A stretch of 64,000 nucleotides of DNA from Rubritalea profundi (GTDB lineage: Bacteria; Verrucomicrobiota; Verrucomicrobiia; Verrucomicrobiales; Akkermansiaceae), in contig NZ_MQWA01000001.1 in NCBI RefSeq assembly GCF_002954445.1, positions 2,814,512 through 2,878,511 of the forward strand, given 5' to 3'. The notes under the pieces are model-generated. The model had not been told where the DNA came from. It made no database searches and saw only the letters and a program-made list of their open reading frames with translations. Position 1 is the stretch's first letter; the number at the start of each line of letters is the position of its first letter. Made by a program: the position numbers and the translations under genes. Shown piece by piece: positions 1 through 7,087 of the stretch.

Positions 1-10
1 CTTGTGTCTA

Positions 11-99
11 GAATCTATATGGAATAGAGGATAGAAGCATCTTCCTTTTTTATTAGACTGTCTTTTTCTTGTGTCTTTTTCTTGTTTTCTTGGCGCGTT
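11..99. repeat. Direct repeat copy A
   Basis: Starts gaatctatatggaatagag, continues with atagaagcatct and a T-rich tract, and ends in tttcttgg-c-gcgtt. The same order of blocks recurs about 178 bases downstream. Copy A is longer because its CTTGTGTCTTTTT tract is expanded. Function unknown; it may be a relic of a duplicated intergenic segment. Confidence 0.7.
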
Positions 100-188
100 A
101 GAAATATCTGTAAACCTCTCGTATTCAGCGATTTATATCAAGTCGATTCGTGCTCTATAGAACCTTATAGGAGGATCATCATTTTGCA

Positions 189-265
189 GAATCCATATGG
201 AATAGAGTATAGAAGCATCTCTCTTCTTTATTATGTCTGTCTCTTTCTTGCTTTCTTGGGGCGTT
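189..265. repeat. Direct repeat copy B
   Basis: Starts gaatccatatggaatagag, then atagaagcatct, a T-rich tract and tttcttgggg-cgtt. It matches copy A block for block with scattered substitutions and a net deletion in the T-rich part. Confidence 0.7.
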
Positions 266-356
266 GAGGATGAGGTCGCGCCAGAGGGGGGCAGCTGGCA
301 GAGCTTGAAGCAGCTCGGTGTTGACCTGTGGTAAATCCTCTGTGTAGCTTGGCACT

Positions 357-779
357 ATGAGCAAAGCGCAGCACATCATGCTAGGAAAAGGTTTGGCAGA
401 TTTACCGTTCGGAGCCACCCGCGACGAGGTGAGTGCTATATTTGGTGAGCCAGAGGAAGTGGATCAAATCGATCTTGGTGACGAAGAATCGATCGCATGG
501 CATTATTGGAACCTCGGGATTTCACTCAATTTTGATGAAAGCGAGAACTACCAGCTTTGTACGATCGAGGTCGCTAGCCCAGAGGTCACACTTTTTGGCA
601 AGCAGCTCATCGGCCTGAAGCGTGATGAAGCCGTTGCCTTCCTAGATGGGCAAAATATTGGAGCCTCAAAACCTGAAACGAGCCGTGGAGTTATGTACGA
701 AGATGTAGAGTTATATCTCTGGTTCAACGGTGGGGAACTCGCCGAAATCCAGTGGGGACCGATCGAAACTGATCTGTAG
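357..779 (+). CDS. Small acidic cytosolic protein, unknown function
   Basis: A 140-residue protein that I do not recognise. It has no signal peptide or membrane segment and is acidic, with alternating hydrophobic strands. Residues 9-31 (LGKGLADLPFGATRDEVSAI, then FGEPEE) resemble the repeated 'G-x-x-FG-x-x-x-x-E' pattern of small immunity-like or chaperone-like alpha/beta proteins, but this is only a resemblance. ATG at 357 gives the longest form; ATG at 378 (MLGKGL) is a plausible alternative, and neither has a Shine-Dalgarno sequence. It stands alone upstream of the IS element on the same strand. Codon use looks like that of its neighbours, so I take it as a real gene. Confidence 0.65.
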   Translation: MSKAQHIMLGKGLADLPFGATRDEVSAIFGEPEEVDQIDLGDEESIAWHYWNLGISLNFDESENYQLCTIEVASPEVTLFGKQLIGLKRDEAVAFLDGQNIGASKPETSRGVMYEDVELYLWFNGGELAEIQWGPIETDL

Positions 780-1003
780 TAGAGCGAAGTTCGCAGTTTT
801 TAGACTGGAGCAATAATCAATCTCAATCGCGAAAGATGAAAAATTCTCAAAAGCAGCCAAACTCGTAATCAATAGTCGCCTCCTCTGGGCAGCTGTGGCT
901 TGATACAGCTCTGCTGCAGGGGCAGACCGATGACAGCGGTGGGGTATCATCGTCGTGCCTTGGCTAGCTTGAAATCCCTTCCAGCGTAACAGCGCTAGTT
1001 GCC
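780..1003. other. Noncoding segment left of the IS insertion
   Basis: No gene seen on either strand. Together with 2434-2597 it would have formed one intergenic region between the gene at 357-779 and recA before the IS inserted. Short self-complementary stretches (for example gcagctgtggcttgatacagctctgc near 898-923, shown here as gcagctgt and acagctctgc) suggest RNA structure, but I cannot assign an RNA family. Confidence 0.4.
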
Positions 1004-1013
1004 GGAGGTTTCC
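1004..1013. repeat. Target-site duplication, left copy
   Basis: GGAGGTTTCC, repeated exactly at 2424-2433 on the other side of the IS element. A 10-bp duplication falls within the usual range for the IS4 family. Confidence 0.9.
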
Positions 1014-2423
1014 CATTGGCGTCAACCTAAGTCGTAACTTATTTATCTAAAGATAAATACATAAATAAATGTATGTTTATTCTTGACGTGAGGCCAGATC
1101 ACGCATGCTTGGCATGTCCAAATTTAAGAAGCGTGATGGTGGAAATGTTGTAATCGAACATTATCTTGGTGACCTTGAATCAATTGCCAAGAGTGTGGGA
1201 TTTATCGAACGAGAAAGTGAGCACTTTTCGGCAGAAGGATTCTTGCGATCACTTTTTAGATCACTCGAAGATGGAAAGGCCTCGTTACGAAAATTGGCCA
1301 GTCGCATGGCGACTATAAATAATAACTCGCTATCAAAGCAAGCTCTCTGGAAGCGTATTAAGAAAGACTCTTGCCCTGATTTTTTACAAGCAGTATTGGA
1401 CAAAGTAAATGGACAACAAACTCCAGAGAATCTCAGCCCCCGCAACTCGAAGTGTAAAAGGCTTATTGTCCAAGATTCCACACAGATACGGAGTCACAAA
1501 AAGAATCATAAACATTATGCTGGAACTTCTAACAAGTCGACGCGGATATCTTGTGCGAAGATTGATCTCACGATGAACTTTTTGACCAACGACATCCTGC
1601 TAATCCAAGAATCTAACGGCAAAGAGCAAGATCGAACACTAGGGAGGAACCTGTTACCACTGCTTGAGAAGGGTGACATGAAAATTAGAGATTTAGGTTA
1701 TTCAGCTTTGGAGTCATTTAAGTATGCCGAGGGTATTGAGGCGCTCTGGATGAGTCGTTTACATGGTCAAATAAAAGTCTGGATCGAAGATGGGAATACT
1801 TTAGAAAGCCTCCTTTCAACGACTTTAAAGAGTACGTTAGATATACATGTACGTATTACCGCGCATGGCCACACTTGCCGTTTAGTCGCGGTGAGATGTA
1901 GTAAGGAAACTGTGGACCGCAGACGAGCGAAGCGGAAAGAAAAAGGAGATACAAAGAGGAGGAAGCGTAGATCCAATGGAGACCTTCGAGAGCAGTGGAG
2001 CCTTTACATCACAAACATCCCAGAGGAACAGCTAAGTACCCATGAGGTCATCTCATTTTATGAACAACGTTGGGCCATAGAGATTACGTTTCGAGCCCTA
2101 AAGGGTGCAAGTAACATGCAAAAAGCAATGAGAAGTCCGACTAACAAGAATCATTTGCAATTGATTCTGAAAGCCGCTCAAATCTTAGCTTTACTGACAT
2201 CAAAGGTCCAAGCGGTGGTAGCTGCACACCATAGTATAGAACGGTGTAAATTGAGCATCGAGAAGTTCATGGACTGGATGCTTTCATGTTTATCACAACT
2301 TGACTCCATGAATATTGCGTATCCATACCGACTGAGGGAGTTGTCACATGAAGTTCGAATAAAAGGTAAGACTTTAGCCCAGAGAAGGATAGGTCACCTT
2401 AAGTGCTTAGGTTGACGCCAATG
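1014..2423 (+). mobile_element. Intact IS4-family insertion sequence, 1410 bp
   Basis: The ends are perfect 18-bp inverted repeats: CATTGGCGTCAACCTAAG at 1014-1031 and its exact complement at 2406-2423. They are flanked by identical 10-bp direct repeats, GGAGGTTTCC. Because the flanking bases also pair, the inverted repeat could be drawn as 20 bp with an 8-bp or shorter duplication; 18+10 fits the family best. The single transposase gene fills the element and stops 8 bases before the right end, inside the repeat. Perfect repeats, an exact duplication and an open transposase frame indicate a recent insertion that may still be active. The target is the noncoding region upstream of recA. Confidence 0.95.
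1105..2415 (+). CDS. IS4-family DDE transposase
   Basis: A 436-residue transposase catalysing cut-and-paste movement of the surrounding element. The catalytic triad is visible: Asp124 in IVQDSTQIR, Asp196 in IRDLGYS and Glu326 in the YREK signature, which is exact (Tyr319-x2-Arg322-x3-Glu326-x6-Lys333 in YEQRWAIEITFRALK). Residues 270-292 form a very basic insertion (RRRAKRKEK, then KRRKRRS) within the beta-strand insertion typical of this family. ATG at 1105 gives MLGMSKFKK; ATG at 1114 is equally possible. The AT-rich leader at 1040-1085 contains near-repeats of ATAAATA and may hold the promoter. No frameshift or internal stop was seen, so the enzyme should be functional. Confidence 0.95.
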   Translation: MLGMSKFKKRDGGNVVIEHYLGDLESIAKSVGFIERESEHFSAEGFLRSLFRSLEDGKASLRKLASRMATINNNSLSKQALWKRIKKDSCPDFLQAVLDKVNGQQTPENLSPRNSKCKRLIVQDSTQIRSHKKNHKHYAGTSNKSTRISCAKIDLTMNFLTNDILLIQESNGKEQDRTLGRNLLPLLEKGDMKIRDLGYSALESFKYAEGIEALWMSRLHGQIKVWIEDGNTLESLLSTTLKSTLDIHVRITAHGHTCRLVAVRCSKETVDRRRAKRKEKGDTKRRKRRSNGDLREQWSLYITNIPEEQLSTHEVISFYEQRWAIEITFRALKGASNMQKAMRSPTNKNHLQLILKAAQILALLTSKVQAVVAAHHSIERCKLSIEKFMDWMLSCLSQLDSMNIAYPYRLRELSHEVRIKGKTLAQRRIGHLKCLG

Positions 2424-2433
2424 GGAGGTTTCC
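2424..2433. repeat. Target-site duplication, right copy
   Basis: GGAGGTTTCC, identical to 1004-1013, directly after the right inverted repeat of the IS element. Confidence 0.9.
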
Positions 2434-2597
2434 TTTAGTATGAAGGTAGGGTCGACCATCGCTCTACTCGAAGCGAACGACAGGAGCTAGGAAGTTACTG
2501 AGAGTTCGTGAATCAAGCATGTACAGTCTGAGAGGTCTCAGAAAGAAGCCTTTGGAGTGATTAGTCTGCCGACTCAATTTTAAGTAAGTCTAAAAAA
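2434..2597. other. Noncoding segment between IS element and recA control region
   Basis: No gene seen. It contains a short hairpin, TCTGAG-AGGT-CTCAGA, at about 2528-2543. The sequence AAGCATGTA just before it recalls a tmRNA block, but the tRNA-like 3' end is absent. Possibly part of a structured RNA cut by the IS, or the distal recA leader. Confidence 0.35.
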
Positions 2598-2611
2598 TGT
2601 TCTTTAGAACA
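2598..2611. promoter_or_regulatory. Putative LexA (SOS) box of recA
   Basis: TGTTCTTTAGAACA, a palindrome of the form TGTTC-N4-GAACA, lies 97 bases before the recA start codon. From memory this is the LexA-binding pattern described for Verrucomicrobia, distinct from the E. coli and Bacillus boxes. I found no second copy by eye in the window. Its position suggests LexA represses recA here; lexA itself is not in the window. Confidence 0.75.
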
Positions 2612-2707
2612 CATTTTGTGTTGACCGCGAATACGGTGAGGTGCAGTCTGAGTGTATCAAGACAACCAATTATTACCGTGTCTGCACAACCTGAACTTAT
2701 TACTCAT

Positions 2708-3754
2708 ATGTCTACAAAAGAATCCGCTGCTCAAGAAAAGGCCAACGAAAAGCTATTAGAAGCACGCAAGAAGAATCTCGATTTAGCGCTCACGCATATT
2801 CAAAAGGAATTTGGTGAGACAGCGATCATGCGTTTGGGCGATGCGGGCTGTGTCGACGTCGACGTCATCCCGACAGGCAACCTTCTCATTGACCGAGCTC
2901 TCGGAGTCGGAGGTTTCCCGAAAGGTCGTATTATTGAAGTGTTTGGGCCTGAGTCATCAGGTAAAACAACGCTGACATTGACAGCGATCGCGCAGGCTCA
3001 AAAGCAAGGTGGTCTCGCGGCATTTATTGATGTGGAGCACGCGCTCGATCCTCAATACGCACGTCGTCTTGGGGTGAATCTAGATGACCTTCTTATTTCT
3101 CAGCCATCTTCAGGTGAGGAAGCATTGCAGATTTGCGAGACTTTGGTCCGTTCGAATGCAATTGATGTGATCGTGCTCGACTCGGTGGCTGCTTTGGTGA
3201 CCAGGCAAGAACTGGCAGGTGAAATCGGAGATTCCACTGTCGGTGCGCAAGCGCGCTTGATGAGTGCCGCAATGAGAAAGCTCACGAGCTTCATCTCCAA
3301 GGCAAACACCGTGTGTATCTTCACTAACCAGATCCGTGAGAAGATCGGCGTGATGTTTGGTAGCCCAGAAACCACTCCTGGTGGTCGTGCGCTAAAATTC
3401 TTTGCTTCGATGCGTGTAGATATTCGCCGGATTGGTCAGATCAAGTCAACTGATGGAGTAGTGCAGGGCAACCGCACGAAAATCAAAGTGGTAAAAAATA
3501 AGGTAGCCCCACCATTCAGGGAAGCTGAGTTCGACATCATGTATAACGAAGGTATTTCTTCAGTGGGCTCACTCCTCGATTTAGCGATAGAGTACAATAT
3601 CATCCTCAAGCGTGGCTCTTGGTTCTCCTATAATGGTAACCAGCTAGCCCAAGGCCGCGATGCAGCTAAGACAGCCCTTAAGGAAAATGAAGAACTCTAT
3701 ACTGAGCTGGAAGATTTGGTGAAAGCCGAGCTAGCAATGCGTAAAGACAAGTAG
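2708..3754 (+). CDS. recA: Recombinase RecA
   Basis: RecA forms nucleoprotein filaments on single-stranded DNA, drives homologous strand exchange and triggers LexA self-cleavage. From ATG 2708 the product is 348 residues, the normal size, beginning [16 protein letters not shown]; the frame stays open upstream to 2597, but that stretch overlaps the SOS box and has no RecA-like residues, so I reject the longer form. The Walker A motif GPESSGKT is at residues 80-87, the Walker B segment is [10 protein letters not shown], and the DNA-binding loop region reads [22 protein letters not shown] (shown as [10 protein letters not shown] plus PETTPGG). The acidic C-terminal tail expected of RecA is present. 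It is monocistronic, with its own terminator. Confidence 0.97.
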   Translation: MSTKESAAQEKANEKLLEARKKNLDLALTHIQKEFGETAIMRLGDAGCVDVDVIPTGNLLIDRALGVGGFPKGRIIEVFGPESSGKTTLTLTAIAQAQKQGGLAAFIDVEHALDPQYARRLGVNLDDLLISQPSSGEEALQICETLVRSNAIDVIVLDSVAALVTRQELAGEIGDSTVGAQARLMSAAMRKLTSFISKANTVCIFTNQIREKIGVMFGSPETTPGGRALKFFASMRVDIRRIGQIKSTDGVVQGNRTKIKVVKNKVAPPFREAEFDIMYNEGISSVGSLLDLAIEYNIILKRGSWFSYNGNQLAQGRDAAKTALKENEELYTELEDLVKAELAMRKDK

Positions 3755-3771
3755 ACTAATTAGGAATTTTT

Positions 3772-3810
3772 TGGGTCGTTCACATGGTGTGGACGGCCCA
3801 TATTTTTTTT
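3772..3810 (+). terminator. Rho-independent terminator of recA
   Basis: Stem TGGGTCGT / ACGGCCCA (8 pairs, one G-T), with further pairing inside the loop, followed by TATTTTTTTT. It starts 18 bases after the recA stop. Confidence 0.9.
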
Positions 3811-3870
3811 AAGTTGGCTTGGCGAGTATGATTATCGACATACCTCTATAGGATTTTTAGAGCTTAGTGT

Positions 3871-4050
3871 GTGGAGGCAAATCTGACTGGAAAGAACTAC
3901 GATGCGATAGCTGAGAGGTGGTGTGAGCAACATAGGGGCTCGGGATATGGAGTCAGGCAGTTAGAGAGAGCACTGAGTTTTGTGAAAAAACGAGGTTGGG
4001 CGTTGGATGTGGGATGCGGTAGTAGCGGTCGCTTTATCAGCGTGAGCTAG
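3871..4050 (+). pseudogene. Truncated class I SAM-dependent methyltransferase
   Basis: A GTG-initiated frame of 59 codons reads M-EANLTGKNYDAIAERW and ends in WALDVGCGSSGRFISVS before TAG at 4048-4050. ALDVGCGSSGRF is the SAM-binding motif I of class I methyltransferases, and the preceding helix (NYDAIAERWCEQ) matches the usual N-terminus of this group. Everything after motif I is missing: the sequence runs straight into the 3' end of the convergent DUF3472 gene. It is therefore only the first quarter or so of a methyltransferase gene, probably a deletion remnant left when the flanking segment was rearranged. It cannot fold as an active enzyme. Confidence 0.75.
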
Positions 4051-4097
4051 ACTTAGCTCTTGCGTGGGGGAGTGGAGACTGAGTTGTTCGATTGGGA

Positions 4098-4958
4098 TTA
4101 GGCATCCGTCAATTCCTTCGGGAGGACTTTGATCGATTTTTTTTGCGCTGGGGTGGTTTCGATAGTGCTCCAAAGCTTAGAAGTTGCTTGGTTGGTTGTT
4201 CCGCCAGTTTGGAGGAAGAATCCATGACTGATTTGACCTGCATCGACATTTTTAGATGGGGTGCTGTCGCCGGTGAAGCGTGCTTTTGGCATTGGTCGCC
4301 AAGTCTTTGCGTCAGTTGATGCCCAGGCATTGGTGTAGCTTGCTTTACGGACAACTGTTGCTGATTGGTAGTTGCGGAGGAAGTCTTCGACGAAGGAGTA
4401 GATACCGTTACCAAGTTGCTTGCCTTTGGCTAATGTCTGGAACTCAGTCATCAGCTGCCAACCCTTGGTTTTGTTGTTATAAAAGTAGCCAGTATAACGG
4501 GTCGTGGTGTCGTTGACACGAATCGACTTCACTAAGAAGCTGACTTTTTCTCTAATTTGCCAATCGTAGTCGTAAAAGCTCTGACCGCCAGAGCCTTCAC
4601 TACTGAAGCGCACGTCATCACCCTTACGGATGAGTTTTACTCGCATATTTTCCGGAACATTTTTTGAAATTCGGCCATTTTTGTGTTCCAAGACGGAGAA
4701 GATGATGACTTTCTTACCATTGGCGAGTTCTTGCATTCCAAGGTGTCCCATATGAAATCCTAGGGCACAAAAGTACGTGCCGGGTGAGGACTTCTCTACA
4801 CTGAGGTCGATATAAGCGTAGCATGGGTCATCGACTGATTTTGTGTAGCCTAAGTGGATCGACCTACACTGGCGCTTAACTAGCTCTTCTTTGCTAATTG
4901 CCTGAGAAGTAACAGCGAGGGTAAGGCTGAGTATGGCTGCGGTGATTGTTTTCAGCAT
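4098..4958 (-). CDS. Secreted DUF3472-domain protein
   Basis: 286 residues from the preferred ATG at 4958, which opens directly into a signal peptide (MLKTITAAILSLTLAVTSQA); the frame extends to 5006, but those 16 residues would spoil the signal. The mature protein has the pattern of the DUF3472 family: a beta-rich domain with an aromatic-rich SFYDYDWQIREKV block, YTGYFYNNKTKGWQL, and a second half with NAWASTDAKTWRPMPKARFT. This family is known from Bacteroidetes, Planctomycetes and Verrucomicrobia, is exported and is of unknown function; carbohydrate-related roles are guesses. It follows gdhA on the same strand with a 50-base gap. Its 3' end abuts the methyltransferase remnant. Confidence 0.75.
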   Translation of the reverse strand: MLKTITAAILSLTLAVTSQAISKEELVKRQCRSIHLGYTKSVDDPCYAYIDLSVEKSSPGTYFCALGFHMGHLGMQELANGKKVIIFSVLEHKNGRISKNVPENMRVKLIRKGDDVRFSSEGSGGQSFYDYDWQIREKVSFLVKSIRVNDTTTRYTGYFYNNKTKGWQLMTEFQTLAKGKQLGNGIYSFVEDFLRNYQSATVVRKASYTNAWASTDAKTWRPMPKARFTGDSTPSKNVDAGQISHGFFLQTGGTTNQATSKLWSTIETTPAQKKSIKVLPKELTDA

Positions 4959-5008
4959 TCTTATTGTACTGGCGAAACAGGCCATATCTTCCATCTTTAT
5001 GGACAAAA

Positions 5009-6360
5009 TTAGATTGCTCCATAGGCAACCATAGCATCAGCAACCTTCACAAACCCTGCAATGTTGGCGCCTTTGATATAATCAATAGTACCGTGAACTT
5101 CTAGACTGTGGCGGAGACATTTCTGGTGAATACCGGCCATGATGCCCTTGAGTCTGGTGTCTACTACTTCGTGGGACCAAGCAATGCGTAGGGCATTCTG
5201 ACTTTGTTCTAAGCCTGAGACCGCAACACCACCAGCATTTGCAGCTTTGGCTGGGCCAAATATGACGCCGCCTTGTTGTAGTGTTGTCACACCGTCGGCT
5301 GTCGTGGGCATGTTGGCTCCTTCGATGAGAACGTGCAGACCATTGGCGACCATTACTTTAGCATCGGCTTCATCGACTTCGTTTTGAGTCGCGCAGGGGA
5401 GAGCGTAGTCGGCTTTCACTGCCCATGGGCGTTTACCTGGGTGAAACTCGCAGCCAAACTTGTCAGCGTACTCGTGGATTCTACCGCGGCGTACTTCTTT
5501 GAGATCTTTAAGGAATTCGAGTTTTTCACCACTGATGCCATCAGGGTCGAAAATGAAGCCTGATGAATCGGAGGCTGTGAGAGCCTTGCAGCCTAGCTCT
5601 TCTAACTTTTCAATAGCGTAAAGTGCGACGTTGCCTGAACCGGAGATAATGGCTGATTTTCCTTCGAGCCCTTCACCACGGTGTTGGAGGATTTCCCTTA
5701 GGAAGTAGACAGCTCCATGGCCGGTGGCTTCCTTTCGACCAACGCTGCCGCCAAAGGAGAGGCCTTTACCGGTTAGGACTCCGGCAAAGCGATTGTTGAG
5801 TCTTTTGTATTGGCCAAATAGGTAGCCGAGTTCACGTCCACCGACGCCTATGTCACCAGCTGGGACATCCGTGTCTTCTCCAATGTGACGTTGGAGTTCG
5901 GTCATCATCGCGTGGCAAAAACGCATGACTTCCGCGTCGGTTTTTCCTTTTGGGTTGAAATTAGATCCACCTTTGGCCCCACCCATCGGCAGACCTGTGA
6001 GGGAGTTTTTGAAGGTTTGTTCGAAACCCAAGAATTTGAGAGTGTCGAGGTCGACATCTTTGTGGAAGCGCAGCCCACCTTTGTAGGGGCCTATGCTGTT
6101 ATTGAACTGCACTCTCCAAGCTCGGTTGGCGCGAACGTTGCCAGCATCATCCATCCATGTGACGCGGAATGTGATAATGCGGTCTGGCTCAGTCATGCGC
6201 TCTAGGATGCTAGCGTCTCTGTATTTCTTAGAATCATAGACGAGGGGCATAACACTCTCGACGACCTCGTGGACAGCTTGGTGGAAGTTGGGTTCAGCTG
6301 GGTTGCGGCGGATGAGCCTTGCATAAAACAGTCGAGGTCACAGAATTCTTTTTTAGTCAT
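5009..6360 (-). CDS. gdhA: NADP-type glutamate dehydrogenase (one-base frameshift near 6317)
   Basis: Interconverts 2-oxoglutarate plus ammonium and glutamate; the main ammonium-assimilation route when ammonium is plentiful. The long frame (5009-6250) starts inside the protein at MPLVYDSKKY. Upstream, ATG at 6360 opens MTKKEFCDLDCFMQG, and the remaining N-terminus (LIRRNPAEPNFHQAVHEVVE) lies in the next frame. Adding one C to the CC run near 6317 joins them into 450 residues, the family's usual length. Landmarks: GPYKGGLRFH, the catalytic lysine region PMGGAKGGSNF, DVPAGDIGVGGRE, and the dinucleotide fold GSGNVALYAIEKL. The break is most likely a sequencing error; if real, a truncated 413-residue protein would lack an N-terminal helix region. 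Ammonium transporter amt at 29 kb is in the same physiological circle. Confidence 0.93.
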
Positions 6361-6468
6361 GGCAGGTAAGAGTAGAGTTGTTGGATATTATTCTAGAAAT
6401 ATCCTAATTCAGCCTAAGTCATGCGCCAAGGATCATCTGCTAGAGACTTCGGATGTGCCTGAAATGCT

Positions 6469-6926
6469 CTATTGCTGAGTAAAAGCTTGCTCGTAGGAGC
6501 CGCGAACTGAGCCTCTCAATAGTACGATAAATGTGAATACGCCAAGGATGGTTCCAAAGGGCATTTGCTGGCAGTTGATCCCAGCGACGACGAGAGAGAA
6601 TGTACGATTTTTACGCAGAGCGAGGAATCTGGCAGAGAGTGCATTTAGAACTGCTATCCCTACCGCAATGAATCCCATGAGAACATACATCCAGACGAAA
6701 TAATCAAGAAACACAACTGGTGAGAAAGCGATCTCAGATTCTGTGTTTTTTCTATTTCGCTGAGGAAATGAGGATTGCGAAAGACGCTACTCATAATGAA
6801 GTAATGCAAGCCGAGGAAGAGGATGCCTAGAGCTGAGAATCCTCCAAGAATGTAATGGAAAATGACGAGTAGCTTTAGCTGGTCGTTGTCGTTCTTCTGA
6901 ACGGGTGTGGGAGGAGGCGGTGTCAT
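6469..6926 (-). CDS. Four-helix membrane protein, unknown function (one-base frameshift near 6746)
   Basis: Two overlapping minus-strand frames join into one 152-residue protein if one A is restored in the A run at 6746-6751. The N-terminal part has MTPPPPTPVQKNDNDQLKLL followed by two membrane helices; the joined sequence then reads SEIEKNTESEIAFSPVVFL and continues with a third helix, a basic loop ARFLALRKNRTFSLVVAG and a fourth helix ending FTFIVLLRGSV. The loop-and-helix block around RNRTFS and PFGTILGVFTFIVL is one I recognise from uncharacterised membrane proteins of Verrucomicrobia and Planctomycetes. It is the last gene of the aroK-prenyl synthase cluster, 8 bases after the small membrane gene. 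Confidence 0.75.
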
Positions 6927-6934
6927 GTGGGGGA

Positions 6935-7075
6935 TTATTTTAAAAATGAATGGGCGAATATTGCAGTGCCGGTGACCCAGAGAAAACAGGCGGCGAAGAG
7001 ACCAGTAATCCCAAAAAAGGCGGCCACAAATCCAGCTAGGATAATGAGGCCGCCGATGAGTCTTCCTTTAGACAT
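6935..7075 (-). CDS. 46-residue membrane protein
   Basis: A short open frame between the prenyl synthetase and the four-helix protein: ATG at 7075, stop TAA at 6935-6937. The product begins MSKGRLIGGLIILAGFVAAF and continues FGITGLFAACFLWVTGTAIF, so it consists of one or two hydrophobic helices with a basic N-terminus (positive-inside). Spacing of 12 bases from the upstream stop and 8 bases to the downstream start supports a real, co-transcribed gene. Function unknown. Confidence 0.65.
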   Translation of the reverse strand: MSKGRLIGGLIILAGFVAAFFGITGLFAACFLWVTGTAIFAHSFLK

Positions 7076-7087
7076 GATGGGTGAGTT

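Larger units (their letters stand above)
1..356. other. AT-rich noncoding region
   Basis: No convincing gene. The first 265 bases contain two diverged copies of a T-rich unit (listed separately). Bases 266-356 are richer in G+C; the minus strand reads openly here, but with no recognisable domain and no credible start, so I do not call a gene. Confidence 0.5.

Noticed and set aside
179-418. 79-codon minus-strand frame
   Set aside because: It runs through the direct repeat and over the start of the gene at 357, has no recognisable domain, and its start lies within that gene.
711-1025. 104-codon minus-strand frame beside the IS
   Set aside because: It begins inside the IS inverted repeat and overlaps the 3' end of the gene at 357-779; unnatural composition.
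780-2580. tmRNA (ssrA) interrupted by the IS
   Set aside because: AATAGTCGCC near 873 and AAGCATGTA near 2516 recall tmRNA blocks, but there is no tag frame ending in ALAA, no GGTTC TPsiC arm and no CCA end.
2597-2707. Longer RecA start at 2597
   Set aside because: The added 37 residues overlap the SOS box and have no RecA similarity; ATG 2708 gives a normal N-terminus.
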